DNA of 64,000 nt. Origin: Aquipseudomonas alcaligenes. GTDB taxonomy: Bacteria; Pseudomonadota; Gammaproteobacteria; Pseudomonadales; Pseudomonadaceae. Shown piece by piece: positions 54,297 to 62,402 of the stretch. Position 1 is the stretch's first letter, and every line of letters begins with the position of its first letter. Both the position numbers and the translations under genes were made by a program. The notes under the pieces are model-generated. The model was not told where the DNA came from, did not search any database, and worked only from the letters and a program-made list of their open reading frames with translations. The stretch is taken from positions 53,164 through 117,163 of the forward strand of contig NZ_QJRX01000004.1 in the NCBI RefSeq assembly GCF_003205495.1. The letters are read 5' to 3'.

Positions 54297-54383
54297 TCAG
54301 AGTTCGGTGGCGTCCTCGGCCGGCTCCAGCGGGTCCTGCTCGATTGCACGGGATTCGAGGAGCTCTTCGACGTAGTCATCCAT
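54297..54383 (-). CDS. Small acidic protein (28 aa)
   Basis: A leftward ORF with AGGAG 8 nt before the ATG, encoding an acidic peptide (MDDYVEELLESRAIEQDPLEP and a short tail), net negative. The N-terminal half is a likely amphipathic helix. Its stop lies 10 bp from the convergent AraC gene's stop. A PhoB-box-like sequence lies at 54450-54467, about 70 bp upstream, and the tRNA terminator just beyond isolates it from the tRNA genes. No family is recognised. Confidence 0.6.
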   Translation of the reverse strand: MDDYVEELLESRAIEQDPLEPAEDATEL

Positions 54384-54449
54384 AGGGTTATCTCCTGTCG
54401 TGACGTCATGGTTCAAACAAAGACCATGCCAACAGCCTGAAGATTCCCG

Positions 54450-54467
54450 ATGACAGGGTGGTGACAG
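54450..54467 (-). promoter_or_regulatory. PhoB-box-like direct repeat
   Basis: On the minus strand CTGTCAC-CACC-CTGTCAT has two 7-mers with 4-nt spacing, the layout of the Pho box (consensus CTGTCAT-N4-CTGTCAT) with one mismatch in the 7-mers. It points toward the 28-aa ORF. A clear -10 box about 10 nt downstream is not seen, which weakens the case. Confidence 0.5.
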
Positions 54468-54489
54468 CGAGTTTTTTCCGCCACATGCG

Positions 54490-54519
54490 AAAAGCCCCCA
54501 GCTCTTGCGAGCTGAGGGC
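54490..54519 (-). terminator. tRNA-Val/Asp terminator
   Basis: On the minus strand an 11-bp stem (GCCCTCAGCTC/GAGCTGGGGGC, one G-T pair) with GCAA loop is followed by TTTT, 11 nt after tRNA-Asp. Confidence 0.85.
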
Positions 54520-54530
54520 TTCTCTTAATA

Positions 54531-54607
54531 TGGCGCAGCGGACGGGACTCGAACCCGCGACCCCCGGCGTGACAGGCCGGTATTCTAACCGACTGAACTA
54601 CCGCTGC
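54531..54607 (-). tRNA. tRNA-Asp (GTC)
   Basis: A 77-nt cloverleaf on the minus strand. The acceptor GCAGCGG/CCGCTGC, anticodon loop CTGTCAC with GTC, T-loop TTCGAGT and encoded CCA are all present. It is second in the tRNA-Val/tRNA-Asp transcript. Confidence 0.95.
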
Positions 54608-54626
54608 GCGTCGGTCTCGCAAAGAT

Positions 54627-54702
54627 TGGTGGCTGATGACGGGATCGAACCGCCGACCCCCTGCGTGTGATGCAGGTGCTCTCCCAGCTGAGCTAATCAG
54701 CC
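54627..54702 (-). tRNA. tRNA-Val (CAC)
   Basis: A 76-nt cloverleaf on the minus strand. The acceptor GGCTGAT/ATCAGCC, anticodon stem CCTGC/GCAGG with loop ATCACAC giving anticodon CAC (reads GTG), T-loop TTCGATC, and encoded CCA are present. The unusual A at loop position 32 is read directly. It is first in its transcript, about 20 nt downstream of the promoter. Confidence 0.92.
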
Positions 54703-54722
54703 GTTAGCCTTGCGAGGCGCGC

Positions 54723-54751
54723 AATTTACGCAGAGGTCATAGCTAAGTCAA
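54723..54751 (-). promoter_or_regulatory. Sigma70 promoter of tRNA-Val/Asp
   Basis: On the minus strand TTGACT (54746-54751) is separated by 17 bp from TAAATT (54723-54728). The GCGCGCC discriminator is the same as in the tRNA-Glu/Gly promoter at 443-471. Confidence 0.8.
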
Positions 54752-54835
54752 CACCCTGCTTGAATTTTTTCTTCGCGGACGGGTTTTCCGGATGCTCCGC
54801 GCAAGTGCCGATGCACTCGCCTGGTGCAGCCGGGC

Positions 54836-55348
54836 TCAACCGGCACGCAGCAGCAGGCGGCTGCTCACCAGCCCCTTGTCGGCACGTTCCAGACCGGCCT
54901 CTTCGACGCGCACGCCCTGCTCCTGCAGGCTCACCAGCCACTGCAGCAGACGGGCAAACTCGACCGGCTGCAGGCTCACCTGCAGGCCACCATCACCCTG
55001 GTTGTCCAGACGCTCGACATTCAGCCCCTGGCTGGCGGCACTGGCGGTCACCAACCCCTGCAGCGCGGCAGGATCGATGCTGGCCTGCGGTGCGACCTGC
55101 CGTGCCCGCACCTGCGGGGCATGCTCCTGCAGGTAGGCGTGCAGCGTACGCTGCTGTTGCAGGAAGCCGCGCACCCGCTCCAGGTTCTGGCTGACCGGCC
55201 GCCAAAGCAACAGGTACAGCAGCACCAGCAACAGGAAGGTAGCGAGCAGGCCCAGGGCCAGCCGGTCGCGCGGCGGTAGGCCCTGCCAGCGCAGCATCAA
55301 AGGGTTCTGCGCCAGGCGCGCTTGCCATTGCATGAGCAGGCCGTTCAT
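54836..55348 (-). CDS. xcpZ: Type II secretion system protein M (XcpZ/GspM)
   Basis: A 170-aa bitopic inner-membrane protein. A short cytoplasmic N-terminus (MNGLLMQWQARLAQNP) leads to one transmembrane helix at about 31-50 (ALGLLATFLLLVLLYLLLW) and a periplasmic ferredoxin-like domain. GspM stabilises GspL in the assembly platform. It is last in the xcpR-Z operon and overlaps xcpY by 4 bp. No terminator with a T-run follows before the tRNA promoter. Confidence 0.92.
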   Translation of the reverse strand: MNGLLMQWQARLAQNPLMLRWQGLPPRDRLALGLLATFLLLVLLYLLLWRPVSQNLERVRGFLQQQRTLHAYLQEHAPQVRARQVAPQASIDPAALQGLVTASAASQGLNVERLDNQGDGGLQVSLQPVEFARLLQWLVSLQEQGVRVEEAGLERADKGLVSSRLLLRAG

Positions 55349-56490
55349 CCGTTACCTCCGATCACCAGGCGCGCACTGACGCCTTTGTCCTCGCGGCTCG
55401 CCGAGCCCATGTCCACCGCCAGGCCGGCCTCCTGCAGGCGTGCCCGCAGGCTTTCCAACGCGGCGAAATCGCTGGCACGCAGGTTGAAGGCCAGGTCGCC
55501 ACGCTGGGCGTTGAAGTCGAGCTGATCCACCTGAACCTGTGCGCCCCCTTCGCCGATGGCCGCGGCGGCCTGATCGAGCAGGGCCAGCAACTGGCTCTGG
55601 CCGCTCCCCGCCGCCTCGGCCAGGTGCTGGTCGAACTGCGCACGCAGGTTGATCACCTTGCGATCCTCGGGGAACAGCTCGCGATACAGCGCCTCGTTGG
55701 CCACGGCATAGCGTTCGCCCTCGCGCTGCAGCTGCCAGCCCTGGGCCAGATTGAAGCCCCACTGCAGCACCAGCCAGAGACCGAGCAGCCCCGCCAGCGG
55801 CCGCCAGCGCTGCCACTGGCCGGAAGGCTCGCGACGGGCGAAAGGCCCCTGGGCCAGGTTGCAGCCGGCCTTCTGCGCGGCCAGCCAGAGCCACGGCTGC
55901 TCCAGCGTCTGGCAGGCCTCGACGCCCGGCGGCGCCGCCTGCCCGGGCGGCACATAGGCTTGTCGGGGTGGCGGGCAGAGCGCCGCCAGCTGCGGCCAGT
56001 CCTCGCCACGCAGGGCCAGGCGCGCCTCGCCCGCACCACCGAGCAACCAGCGCTCGCCCAGGCAGAGCAGCTGGCTACCCTCCTCCGGCAACAGGTCGGC
56101 GTCCACCTCGATCCACTGCGGCGGCCGCTCGCCGCACAGCGCCAGCCATCCGGCCAGCCACTCGCGGCGCAGGGCATGAACACGATGACGACCATCGGCC
56201 AGGGCGCTACCGACACACAGGTGAAACTGCTCCACCTCCTCGGCCAGCAGCTCCTCGACGGCAAACGGCAGGGCCTTGGCCAGCCAGCGTGCCTTGGTGG
56301 TCGGCAACTGCACGACACAGGTGGTCACCGCCTCCACCGGCAACACCAGGCGCCAGGCCCGCGCGTCGGCCGGCAAGGCCTCGGCGAAGGGCAGCTGACG
56401 GCAGCTGTCGCTCTCGACGCACCACACCGGCATGTCGGCGCTCGCCTCGGTGCAGGCCTGGGGCGGCAGAAACAGGGTGAGCAGACTCAT
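55345..56490 (-). CDS. xcpY: Type II secretion system protein L (XcpY/GspL)
   Basis: A 381-aa protein. The N-terminal cytoplasmic domain (about 1-230) has an actin-like fold and binds the ATPase XcpR. One transmembrane helix follows at about 236-252 (PLAGLLGLWLVLQWGFNLA), then a periplasmic ferredoxin-like domain with VDQLDFNAQRGDLAFNLRASDF. It links the ATPase to the pseudopilus assembly platform. It overlaps the xcpX and xcpZ genes by 4 bp each. Confidence 0.92.
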   Translation of the reverse strand: MSLLTLFLPPQACTEASADMPVWCVESDSCRQLPFAEALPADARAWRLVLPVEAVTTCVVQLPTTKARWLAKALPFAVEELLAEEVEQFHLCVGSALADGRHRVHALRREWLAGWLALCGERPPQWIEVDADLLPEEGSQLLCLGERWLLGGAGEARLALRGEDWPQLAALCPPPRQAYVPPGQAAPPGVEACQTLEQPWLWLAAQKAGCNLAQGPFARREPSGQWQRWRPLAGLLGLWLVLQWGFNLAQGWQLQREGERYAVANEALYRELFPEDRKVINLRAQFDQHLAEAAGSGQSQLLALLDQAAAAIGEGGAQVQVDQLDFNAQRGDLAFNLRASDFAALESLRARLQEAGLAVDMGSASREDKGVSARLVIGGNG

Positions 56491-57440
56491 TTCTCGGACT
56501 CCTCGACGGGCGGGGGCGCCAGGCCCTCCTGCCCCAGATCGCGCGCCATCAGGCGGACGCGCCCATCATTACCACGTTGCAGATAACTGGCCAGCACCTG
56601 GCGCCGCTCACCCACCAGCACCTCGGTGGTGACACGGAAATACTGACTGGCGATGCCCAGCCCCTGCGGGCTGACGCCGTAGCTGGCAAGCTGCTGGACG
56701 AAGGCGGCGGGCTCGCGATAGCCACTGCGGCCGCGACCCTCGATGGCGGCCTCGAGCGCCGCCTCGGGAATGCCCTCGCCCAGGCAGGCCAGCACCTGGG
56801 CGCTGGCGGTGTTGATGTTCAGCTCGACCTGGCTCGGCAGGGCGCTGACGAAGGGGGCCAGGCGGCGGTAGTCGGCCTCGCTCATGCCCAGCAGCAGGCG
56901 CAGCTCGGACACCTCGGCAATGCGCCCGGGGCCTGTACGGTAGGGTGGTTTCTGCAGCAGGTACTGGTCATCCTCGGCGCCGGCCATGCCGCTGGCCTCC
57001 TGATCGCCGTCGAGCCAGTCCTGCAGGCGCTCGGCATAGGCCGGGGTCAGCTGCAGCAGCTGCAGCAGGCGCCGCAGGCGCAGCAGCGCCAACTCACCGG
57101 CCTCACCACCGGCGGCCAGGCTGTTGAGGTTGAAACGTCCGGCCAGGTCCTCGATGCGCAGGCGCAGCTCGCCGCCCTCATCCAGGGGGAAGCGCAGGCC
57201 GGGGTTGGCCCAGGGCTCGCCGGGATGATCGACCTGGTCGGCGGCCAGGTCGCGACGCAGCAGGGCCTTGGCCAGCAGCTCGCCGCCTTCGGCGTAGTAC
57301 TGGGCCTGGCGCACCAGCAGCTGGTTGCCGGTGCTGCGGATGGCCAGCTGCTGGCGCAGCAGCAGGGCCGCGCAGACCACGGTCACCAGCGCCACCACCA
57401 GCAGCACGGTGATCAGTGCCACGCCGCGCTGCCGGCTCAT
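56487..57440 (-). CDS. xcpX: Type II secretion minor pseudopilin K (XcpX/GspK)
   Basis: A 317-aa minor pseudopilin with prepilin leader MSRQRG before VALITVLLVVALVTVV. As usual for GspK, the Glu at mature position 5 is missing (Thr here). The large C-terminal domain contains RIEDLAGRFNLNSL and two helix-hairpin-helix-like segments (NINTASAQVLACL). It caps the pseudopilus tip with XcpV and XcpW. It overlaps both neighbours by 4 bp. Confidence 0.94.
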   Translation of the reverse strand: MSRQRGVALITVLLVVALVTVVCAALLLRQQLAIRSTGNQLLVRQAQYYAEGGELLAKALLRRDLAADQVDHPGEPWANPGLRFPLDEGGELRLRIEDLAGRFNLNSLAAGGEAGELALLRLRRLLQLLQLTPAYAERLQDWLDGDQEASGMAGAEDDQYLLQKPPYRTGPGRIAEVSELRLLLGMSEADYRRLAPFVSALPSQVELNINTASAQVLACLGEGIPEAALEAAIEGRGRSGYREPAAFVQQLASYGVSPQGLGIASQYFRVTTEVLVGERRQVLASYLQRGNDGRVRLMARDLGQEGLAPPPVEESEK

Positions 57441-58120
57441 GCCTCGGGCTCCGGCTCTTCCGGCAGCAGCTCACCGCCCTGCTCGCCCCCGGGCGGCGTG
57501 ATCTGTTCCTGCTGCGGCATCTCGGGCAAGCGCCAGAGACGGCGCAGTTCACCGTAATGGCGGTGCTCGACGACCAGCTCGACGGCACGCGGCAGCTGGG
57601 TCAGGGCCTCGTCGGCAGCACTGTTGGCCGGCGGCCAGTCCTGCAGCCAGCGCCCCTCCTGGTCGAGAAAGCGCAAGTCGAAGCGGCGCACGCCATCCAG
57701 CGCCTGCTGCACCCGCGGCTGGCTGTCCTGGGCCTGGTCCAGCACCGTCCAGTAGGCGCGCTGCCAGCGCTCGCCTTCGAGCTGCCAGCGCACCCGCTGC
57801 AGGGTGGCGCGCGGCTGGCCGAGCGGGTTGCGCCAGCCGCTGCGGGTGAACTCCAGCTGGGTATCGCGGCCACTGCTGCCGCGCAGGGCCGGCAGCAGGT
57901 CGCTCAGCGGGTCGCGCACCGGGCGCAGGCGCACCTGCAGCAGGTCGCGTTCGAAGGCCGCCATGGCCCGCGTCAGCTCGCGCAGGCGCTGCTCCTGCTG
58001 GCGCTGGCCGCGATCGGTCTGCAGCACGCTATCGAGCATGCGGTAGGTGGCCATGGCCAGCAGGGCGAAGATGGCGATGGCGATCAGCACTTCCAGCAGG
58101 GTGAAGCCGCGCTGCTTCAT
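57437..58120 (-). CDS. xcpW: Type II secretion minor pseudopilin J (XcpW/GspJ)
   Basis: A 227-aa minor pseudopilin with leader MKQRG followed by FTLLEVLIAIAIFALLAMATYRML, including the conserved Glu5. The periplasmic domain shows the GspJ pattern (RDLLQVRLRPVRDPLSDLLP). The C-terminal tail is acidic, Glu/Pro-rich. It overlaps xcpX and xcpV by 4 bp. It forms the tip complex with XcpV and XcpX. Confidence 0.94.
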   Translation of the reverse strand: MKQRGFTLLEVLIAIAIFALLAMATYRMLDSVLQTDRGQRQQEQRLRELTRAMAAFERDLLQVRLRPVRDPLSDLLPALRGSSGRDTQLEFTRSGWRNPLGQPRATLQRVRWQLEGERWQRAYWTVLDQAQDSQPRVQQALDGVRRFDLRFLDQEGRWLQDWPPANSAADEALTQLPRAVELVVEHRHYGELRRLWRLPEMPQQEQITPPGGEQGGELLPEEPEPEA

Positions 58121-58506
58121 GGCTCGACCCCGACGAAGCCACTCAGGGTCACCAGAGCATGGTCTTCGATCTTGCCCTGCAGCCCGCGCTCCGGCCTCAG
58201 CGCCACCCGTACGGTAACCCGCAGCATCTCTGGCTCGCTGGTGGCCTGCACCTCGCTCTGCCAGAGCCAGCGCCGCCCAGCGTAGCTCTCCTCGCCCTGC
58301 TCGCGGCCCTCGCCCGGCGGCACGTCGGCCAGCTGCAGCTCCTGCAGACGGTTGTCCGCCAGCCAGGTGGCGAAGGTCTTGTCCTCCAGTCGTGCGGCGG
58401 TCTTCAGCGAGCGGGCGCTGGCGCTGAGCACGCTGGCGGCGACCACGGCGAAGATCGCCAGGGCCACCAGCACTTCCAGCAGGGTGAAGCCGCGGCTACG
58501 CTTCAT
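58117..58506 (-). CDS. xcpV: Type II secretion minor pseudopilin I (XcpV/GspI)
   Basis: A 129-aa minor pseudopilin with leader MKRSRG and FTLLEVLVALAIFAVVAASVL, Glu5 present. The characteristic WLADNRLQELQLA segment follows the N-terminal helix. It nucleates the pseudopilus tip. It overlaps both neighbouring genes by 4 bp, in keeping with strict translational coupling in this operon. Confidence 0.94.
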   Translation of the reverse strand: MKRSRGFTLLEVLVALAIFAVVAASVLSASARSLKTAARLEDKTFATWLADNRLQELQLADVPPGEGREQGEESYAGRRWLWQSEVQATSEPEMLRVTVRVALRPERGLQGKIEDHALVTLSGFVGVEP

Positions 58507-59027
58507 CGGGACTTTTCCTGCTGCAGCTCGGGCTCGGCGAAGCCGTCGCTGGCCAGCGTCAGTACCGGCGCGCCGCGCTCGCGGCCGGCAGACAGGCGCA
58601 GGGTGAAGGGGGTCAGCTCGCCACTGGAGAGCAGCAGCAGCTGTGGCGCCTTGGCCGCGGCTTTGTCCTGGTCACCACGGGCGGCGGGCAGCCCGACACT
58701 CTGCTCGTCGACCTCGATCTCCAGCTCGAGCCACTCCGGCAGCTCGTGCACGCGCTCGTCGAGCGGCTCCCAGCGCGCCGTGCGCGGCTCGAAGCGCAGC
58801 ACCCGGTAGCTCCGGGCGTCGAAGCGTACGCCATACTCGCGGTTGTCTAGCACCGCCTCGTCGAGCAGCACCCGCAGCAGCGACTGCAGGCGCTCGGCCT
58901 CGTCCGCCAGCTTGCGCGCGGGGCTGCTGGCGATCCCGCTGCCGAGTACGGCGAGGCCGGTGAGCACGCCGAGCAGCACCAGCACCACCAGCAGCTCGAT
59001 CAGGGTGAAACCGCGCCCCCGCTGCAT
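58503..59027 (-). CDS. xcpU: Type II secretion minor pseudopilin H (XcpU/GspH)
   Basis: A 174-aa minor pseudopilin with leader MQRGRG and FTLIELLVVLVLLGVLTGLAVL, Glu5 present. GspH features follow (LADEAERLQSLLRVLLDEAVLDNREYGVRF). It starts 6 bp after xcpT stops and overlaps xcpV by 4 bp. Confidence 0.94.
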   Translation of the reverse strand: MQRGRGFTLIELLVVLVLLGVLTGLAVLGSGIASSPARKLADEAERLQSLLRVLLDEAVLDNREYGVRFDARSYRVLRFEPRTARWEPLDERVHELPEWLELEIEVDEQSVGLPAARGDQDKAAAKAPQLLLLSSGELTPFTLRLSAGRERGAPVLTLASDGFAEPELQQEKSR

Positions 59028-59033
59028 CGCGAG

Positions 59034-59456
59034 TCAGAGATCCCAGTTGCCGATGTCGGCGTCGGTCCCCTCGCCGCCTTCCTGGCCGTCGGCGCCCAGC
59101 GAATACAGGTCGATCTTGCCACGGGTGCCCGGCGACAGGTACAGGTACTGGTTGCCCCAGGGGTCGACAGGCAGCTTCTTCAGGTAGCCCTCGGCGTTCC
59201 AGTTCTTCGCCGCCGGCGTGCCGGTGGGTTTCTTCACCAGGGCCTCCAGGCCCTGCTGGGTGCTCGGGTAGTTCTGGTTGTCCAGCTTGTACATGTCCAG
59301 CGCGGCGCCGATGGCGCGGATGTCGTTCTGCGCCGCGGTGACCTTGGCCTGGTCCGGGCGGCCCATCACCTGCGGCACCACCAGGGCAGCGAGAATGCCG
59401 AGGATGACCACCACCACCATGATCTCGATCAGCGTGAAGCCTTTCTGTTTGTACAT
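59034..59456 (-). CDS. xcpT: Type II secretion major pseudopilin G (XcpT/GspG)
   Basis: A 140-aa major pseudopilin. The leader MYKQKG precedes FTLIEIMVVVVILGILAALVVPQVM, with Glu5. The C-terminal calcium-site region reads YLSPGTRGKIDLYSLGADGQEGGEGTDADIGNW in pieces typical of GspG. The ATG at 59456 gives the standard 6-residue leader, while an upstream in-frame TTG overlapping the xcpS stop would lengthen it by three residues. Confidence 0.96.
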   Translation of the reverse strand: MYKQKGFTLIEIMVVVVILGILAALVVPQVMGRPDQAKVTAAQNDIRAIGAALDMYKLDNQNYPSTQQGLEALVKKPTGTPAAKNWNAEGYLKKLPVDPWGNQYLYLSPGTRGKIDLYSLGADGQEGGEGTDADIGNWDL

Positions 59457-59461
59457 CGCTA

Positions 59462-60676
59462 TCAACCCACCAGTTGGTTCAGAGAAAGAATCGGCAGCAG
59501 GATGGCCAGCACGATCACCAGCACCACCGCGCCCATGAATACCAGCATGAACGGCTCGAACAGCCCCACCAGCAGGCCGATGGTGGCCGCCAGGTCGTTT
59601 TCCTGGTTGCGCGCCGTGCGCGCCAGCATCTGGTCCAGCTCGCCGGAACGCTCGCCGCTGGCGATCATGTGCAGCATCATCGGCGGAAACTGCCGGCTGG
59701 CTTCCAGCGCGCGCGACAGGCTGCCGCCCTCGCGCACGCGCTGGGTGGCGTTGGCCACGTCGCTGCGGATGATCAGGTTGGACACCACCTCGGCGCCGAT
59801 GGCCAGCGCCTCCACCAGTGGCACGCCGCTGCGCACCAGGATGGCCAGGGTCGAGGCGAAGCGTGCCGTCTCGGTGGCGGCGATCAGCCCACCGACCAGC
59901 GGCACGCGCAGCAGGAAGGCATGCCAGCGCCGGCGCAGATCCTCGCTGCGCAGGGCGCGGCGAAAGGCGAGCACGCCGAGCACCGCCAGGACGATGGCCA
60001 GGGCGCCCCAGGACTTGACCAGCTCGCTGAGGAAAATCAGCCCGCGGGTCAGCGCCGGCAGGGTCTGCCCGGAGTCGACGAACACCCGCACCACATCCGG
60101 CACCACGTAGCCGAGCAGAAAACCGACGATGCCCAGCGAAGCGAGCATCAGGATCACCGGGTAGAGCAGCGCCATCTGGATCTTCTGCCGCGACTGCTGG
60201 CGCTGCTCGGTGTAGTCGGCCAGCTGCTCCAGCACCGGCGCCAGGTGCCCCGCATGCTCGCCGGCCGCCACCGTGGCGCGGTACAGCTCGGGGAAGGCCG
60301 CCGGGTAGGAGGCCAGGGCCTTGGCCAGGCTGTGGCCCTCGAGCACCTTGCCGCGCACCGCCAACAGCATCGACTGGATGCGCGGCTGGCGCGACTGCGC
60401 GGCGGCGGCGCGCAGCGCCTCCTCGATGGGCAGCGCGGCGCCGATCAGGGTCGCCAGCTGGCGGGTGACCAGCGCCAGGTCGCGGGCCGACAGGCCACGG
60501 CGCAGGCTGAAGCCAACACCCTCGGCCTGCTCCCTGCGCTGTACCGGCTCGACCTGCAGCGGCGACAGCTGTTTGTCGCGCAGCAGCTGGCGCACCTGGC
60601 GGGCGCTGTCGCCCTCCAGCACCCCTTTCTGCTGGCGACCCCTGGCATCCAGGGCGATGTATTCGAAGGCGGCCAT
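59462..60676 (-). CDS. xcpS: Type II secretion inner-membrane platform protein F (XcpS/GspF)
   Basis: A 404-aa polytopic protein with two homologous GspF domains and three transmembrane helices (about 170-190, 220-240, 375-395). The GspF signature around LVTRQLATLIGAALPIEEAL and its repeat FASTLAILVRSGVPLVEAL is visible. It interacts with the ATPase XcpR. The ATG overlaps the xcpR stop (TGATG). Confidence 0.96.
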   Translation of the reverse strand: MAAFEYIALDARGRQQKGVLEGDSARQVRQLLRDKQLSPLQVEPVQRREQAEGVGFSLRRGLSARDLALVTRQLATLIGAALPIEEALRAAAAQSRQPRIQSMLLAVRGKVLEGHSLAKALASYPAAFPELYRATVAAGEHAGHLAPVLEQLADYTEQRQQSRQKIQMALLYPVILMLASLGIVGFLLGYVVPDVVRVFVDSGQTLPALTRGLIFLSELVKSWGALAIVLAVLGVLAFRRALRSEDLRRRWHAFLLRVPLVGGLIAATETARFASTLAILVRSGVPLVEALAIGAEVVSNLIIRSDVANATQRVREGGSLSRALEASRQFPPMMLHMIASGERSGELDQMLARTARNQENDLAATIGLLVGLFEPFMLVFMGAVVLVIVLAILLPILSLNQLVG

Positions 60677-62187
60677 CAGTCTTCCCGGGTCACGCGCAGC
60701 ACTTCTTCCAGGGTGGTCACCCCTTCCAGCACCTTGCGCCGGCCGTCGTCACGGATGCTTGGGCCGAGGCTGCGGGCGTGGCGCAGCAGCTCCTGCTCGC
60801 CGACGCCGTTGTGCACCAGGGTGCGCATCTGGTCGTCAAAGATCACCAGCTCGTAGATGCCGGTACGGCCGCGGTAGCCCTGCTGGTGGCACTCCGGGCA
60901 GCCCTTAGCGTGGTAGATCAGCGGCTGGCTGTGCGGGTCGAGGCCAAGCAGGCCGCACTCGGCCGCGTCGGCCGGACGCGCCTCGCGGCAGTGCACGCAG
61001 AGCACGCGCACCAGGCGCTGGGCCAGCACGCCGAGCAGGGAAGAAGACAGCAGAAAGGGCTCGACGCCCATGTCGACCAGGCGGGTGACGGCGCCGACGG
61101 CGCTGTTGGTGTGCAGGGTGGAGAGCACCAGGTGGCCGGTCAGCGAGGCCTGCACGGCGATGTCGGCGGTTTCCTGGTCGCGGATCTCGCCGACCATCAC
61201 TACGTCCGGGTCCTGGCGCAGGATGGCGCGCAGGCCGCGGGCGAAGGTCATGTCCACCCGCGGATTGACCTGGGTCTGGCCGATGCCTTCCAGGTAGTAC
61301 TCGATCGGGTCTTCCACCGTGAGGATGTTGCGCGAGCGGTCGTTGAGGGTGACCAGGCCGGCGTACAGGGTGGTGGTCTTGCCCGAGCCGGTGGGGCCGG
61401 TGACCAGGATGATGCCGTGGGGCTTGCGCAGGTTCTCGTCGAGCAGACGGCGGTCGCGCTCGCTCATGCCCAGGTGTGTAAGCGACAGGCGCCCGGCCTG
61501 CTTGTCGAGCAGACGCAGCACCACCCGCTCGCCATTGGCCGACGGCAGGGTGGAAACACGGATGTCGACCTCGCGGCCGCCGACCTTGAGCGAGATGCGC
61601 CCGTCCTGCGGTACGCGCTTCTCGGCGATGTCCAGGCGTGCCATGACCTTGACCCGCGAGACCAGCAGCGCCGCCAGTTCGCGGCGCGGCTCGATCACTT
61701 CGCGAAGGATGCCGTCGACGCGAAAGCGCACCACCAGACGTTTCTCGAAGGTTTCCAGGTGGATGTCGGAGGCGCCAGCCTTGATCGCCTCGCTGAGGAT
61801 GGCGTTGATCAGGCGGATGATCGGTGCGTCGTCCTCCTGCTCCAGCAGGTCGCCGGATTCGGGGGTGAGCTCGGCCAGGCTGGCCAGGTCGAGCTCGGCA
61901 CCCAGGCCCTCGGCCATCTGCCGCACTTCGGAGGAGTCGCGCTGGTAGGCCAGGGCCAGTTCCTGCTCGAAGGCCTCGGGCTCCAGCCAGTGCAGCGGCA
62001 GCACGCGACCGGCGAAGCGCTGGGCCTCCTGCACGGCGGTCAGGCTGGCGCCACGACGCACCTGCAGCTGGGCCTGGCCGAAAGGCTCGCGCAGCAGCAC
62101 GCCGTGGCGTTTGGCGAAGGCGAAGGGCAGCGAGCGCAAGGTGGGACTTGCGGGAGCCGTCAGGGCGGCGTGGGTATCGGTGGACAT
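60676..62187 (-). CDS. xcpR: Type II secretion ATPase E (XcpR/GspE)
   Basis: A 503-aa AAA-type secretion ATPase. The N-terminal domain (about 1-110) binds XcpY. N2/CTE domains follow with Walker [13 protein letters not shown], Asp box [10 protein letters not shown], Walker B-type [12 protein letters not shown] and a His box near [12 protein letters not shown] tetracysteine zinc motif CVHC ... CPEC completes the GspE signature. It powers pseudopilus assembly. It is first in the xcpR-Z operon. In P. aeruginosa the secretin genes xcpPQ lie divergently upstream, but here a leftward peroxidase gene occupies that position. Confidence 0.97.
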   Translation of the reverse strand: MSTDTHAALTAPASPTLRSLPFAFAKRHGVLLREPFGQAQLQVRRGASLTAVQEAQRFAGRVLPLHWLEPEAFEQELALAYQRDSSEVRQMAEGLGAELDLASLAELTPESGDLLEQEDDAPIIRLINAILSEAIKAGASDIHLETFEKRLVVRFRVDGILREVIEPRRELAALLVSRVKVMARLDIAEKRVPQDGRISLKVGGREVDIRVSTLPSANGERVVLRLLDKQAGRLSLTHLGMSERDRRLLDENLRKPHGIILVTGPTGSGKTTTLYAGLVTLNDRSRNILTVEDPIEYYLEGIGQTQVNPRVDMTFARGLRAILRQDPDVVMVGEIRDQETADIAVQASLTGHLVLSTLHTNSAVGAVTRLVDMGVEPFLLSSSLLGVLAQRLVRVLCVHCREARPADAAECGLLGLDPHSQPLIYHAKGCPECHQQGYRGRTGIYELVIFDDQMRTLVHNGVGEQELLRHARSLGPSIRDDGRRKVLEGVTTLEEVLRVTRED

Positions 62188-62240
62188 GGGCGGATGCGTT
62201 CCCCGAACAGAAGATCCATCTTGCTGTTGTTCTTGTTGTT

Positions 62241-62269
62241 TTTATGGCATGGCCGAGGCGCCAAGTTAA
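62241..62269 (-). promoter_or_regulatory. Possible xcpR promoter
   Basis: On the minus strand TTAACT (62264-62269) and CATAAA (62241-62246) are 17 bp apart, about 55 bp upstream of the xcpR ATG. Each hexamer matches sigma70 consensus at four positions. The peroxidase terminator further upstream implies that xcpR needs its own promoter in this 215-bp gap. Confidence 0.4.
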
Positions 62270-62354
62270 CGGATTTGCGCAAAAACTGCAGTGCCGATTT
62301 CGCAGGCGGCAGCACAGCCTGGAGTAGAAGTGTGATGGACGTAAGGCGCGCGCC

Positions 62355-62384
62355 AAAAAACAGCCCCGGCACGGGCCGGGGCTG
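62355..62384 (-). terminator. Terminator of the haem peroxidase gene
   Basis: On the minus strand the 10-bp perfect stem CAGCCCCGGC/GCCGGGGCTG with a 4-nt loop is followed by TTTTTT, 19 bp after the peroxidase stop. It insulates xcpR from the peroxidase transcript. Confidence 0.9.
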
Positions 62385-62402
62385 TTCAGCAAGGGATGAC
62401 CC

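Noticed and set aside
62188..62402. A lux-type (quorum sensing) box before xcpR
   Set aside because: I looked for a 20-bp dyad of the CT-N12-AG type near the possible promoter and found none convincing.
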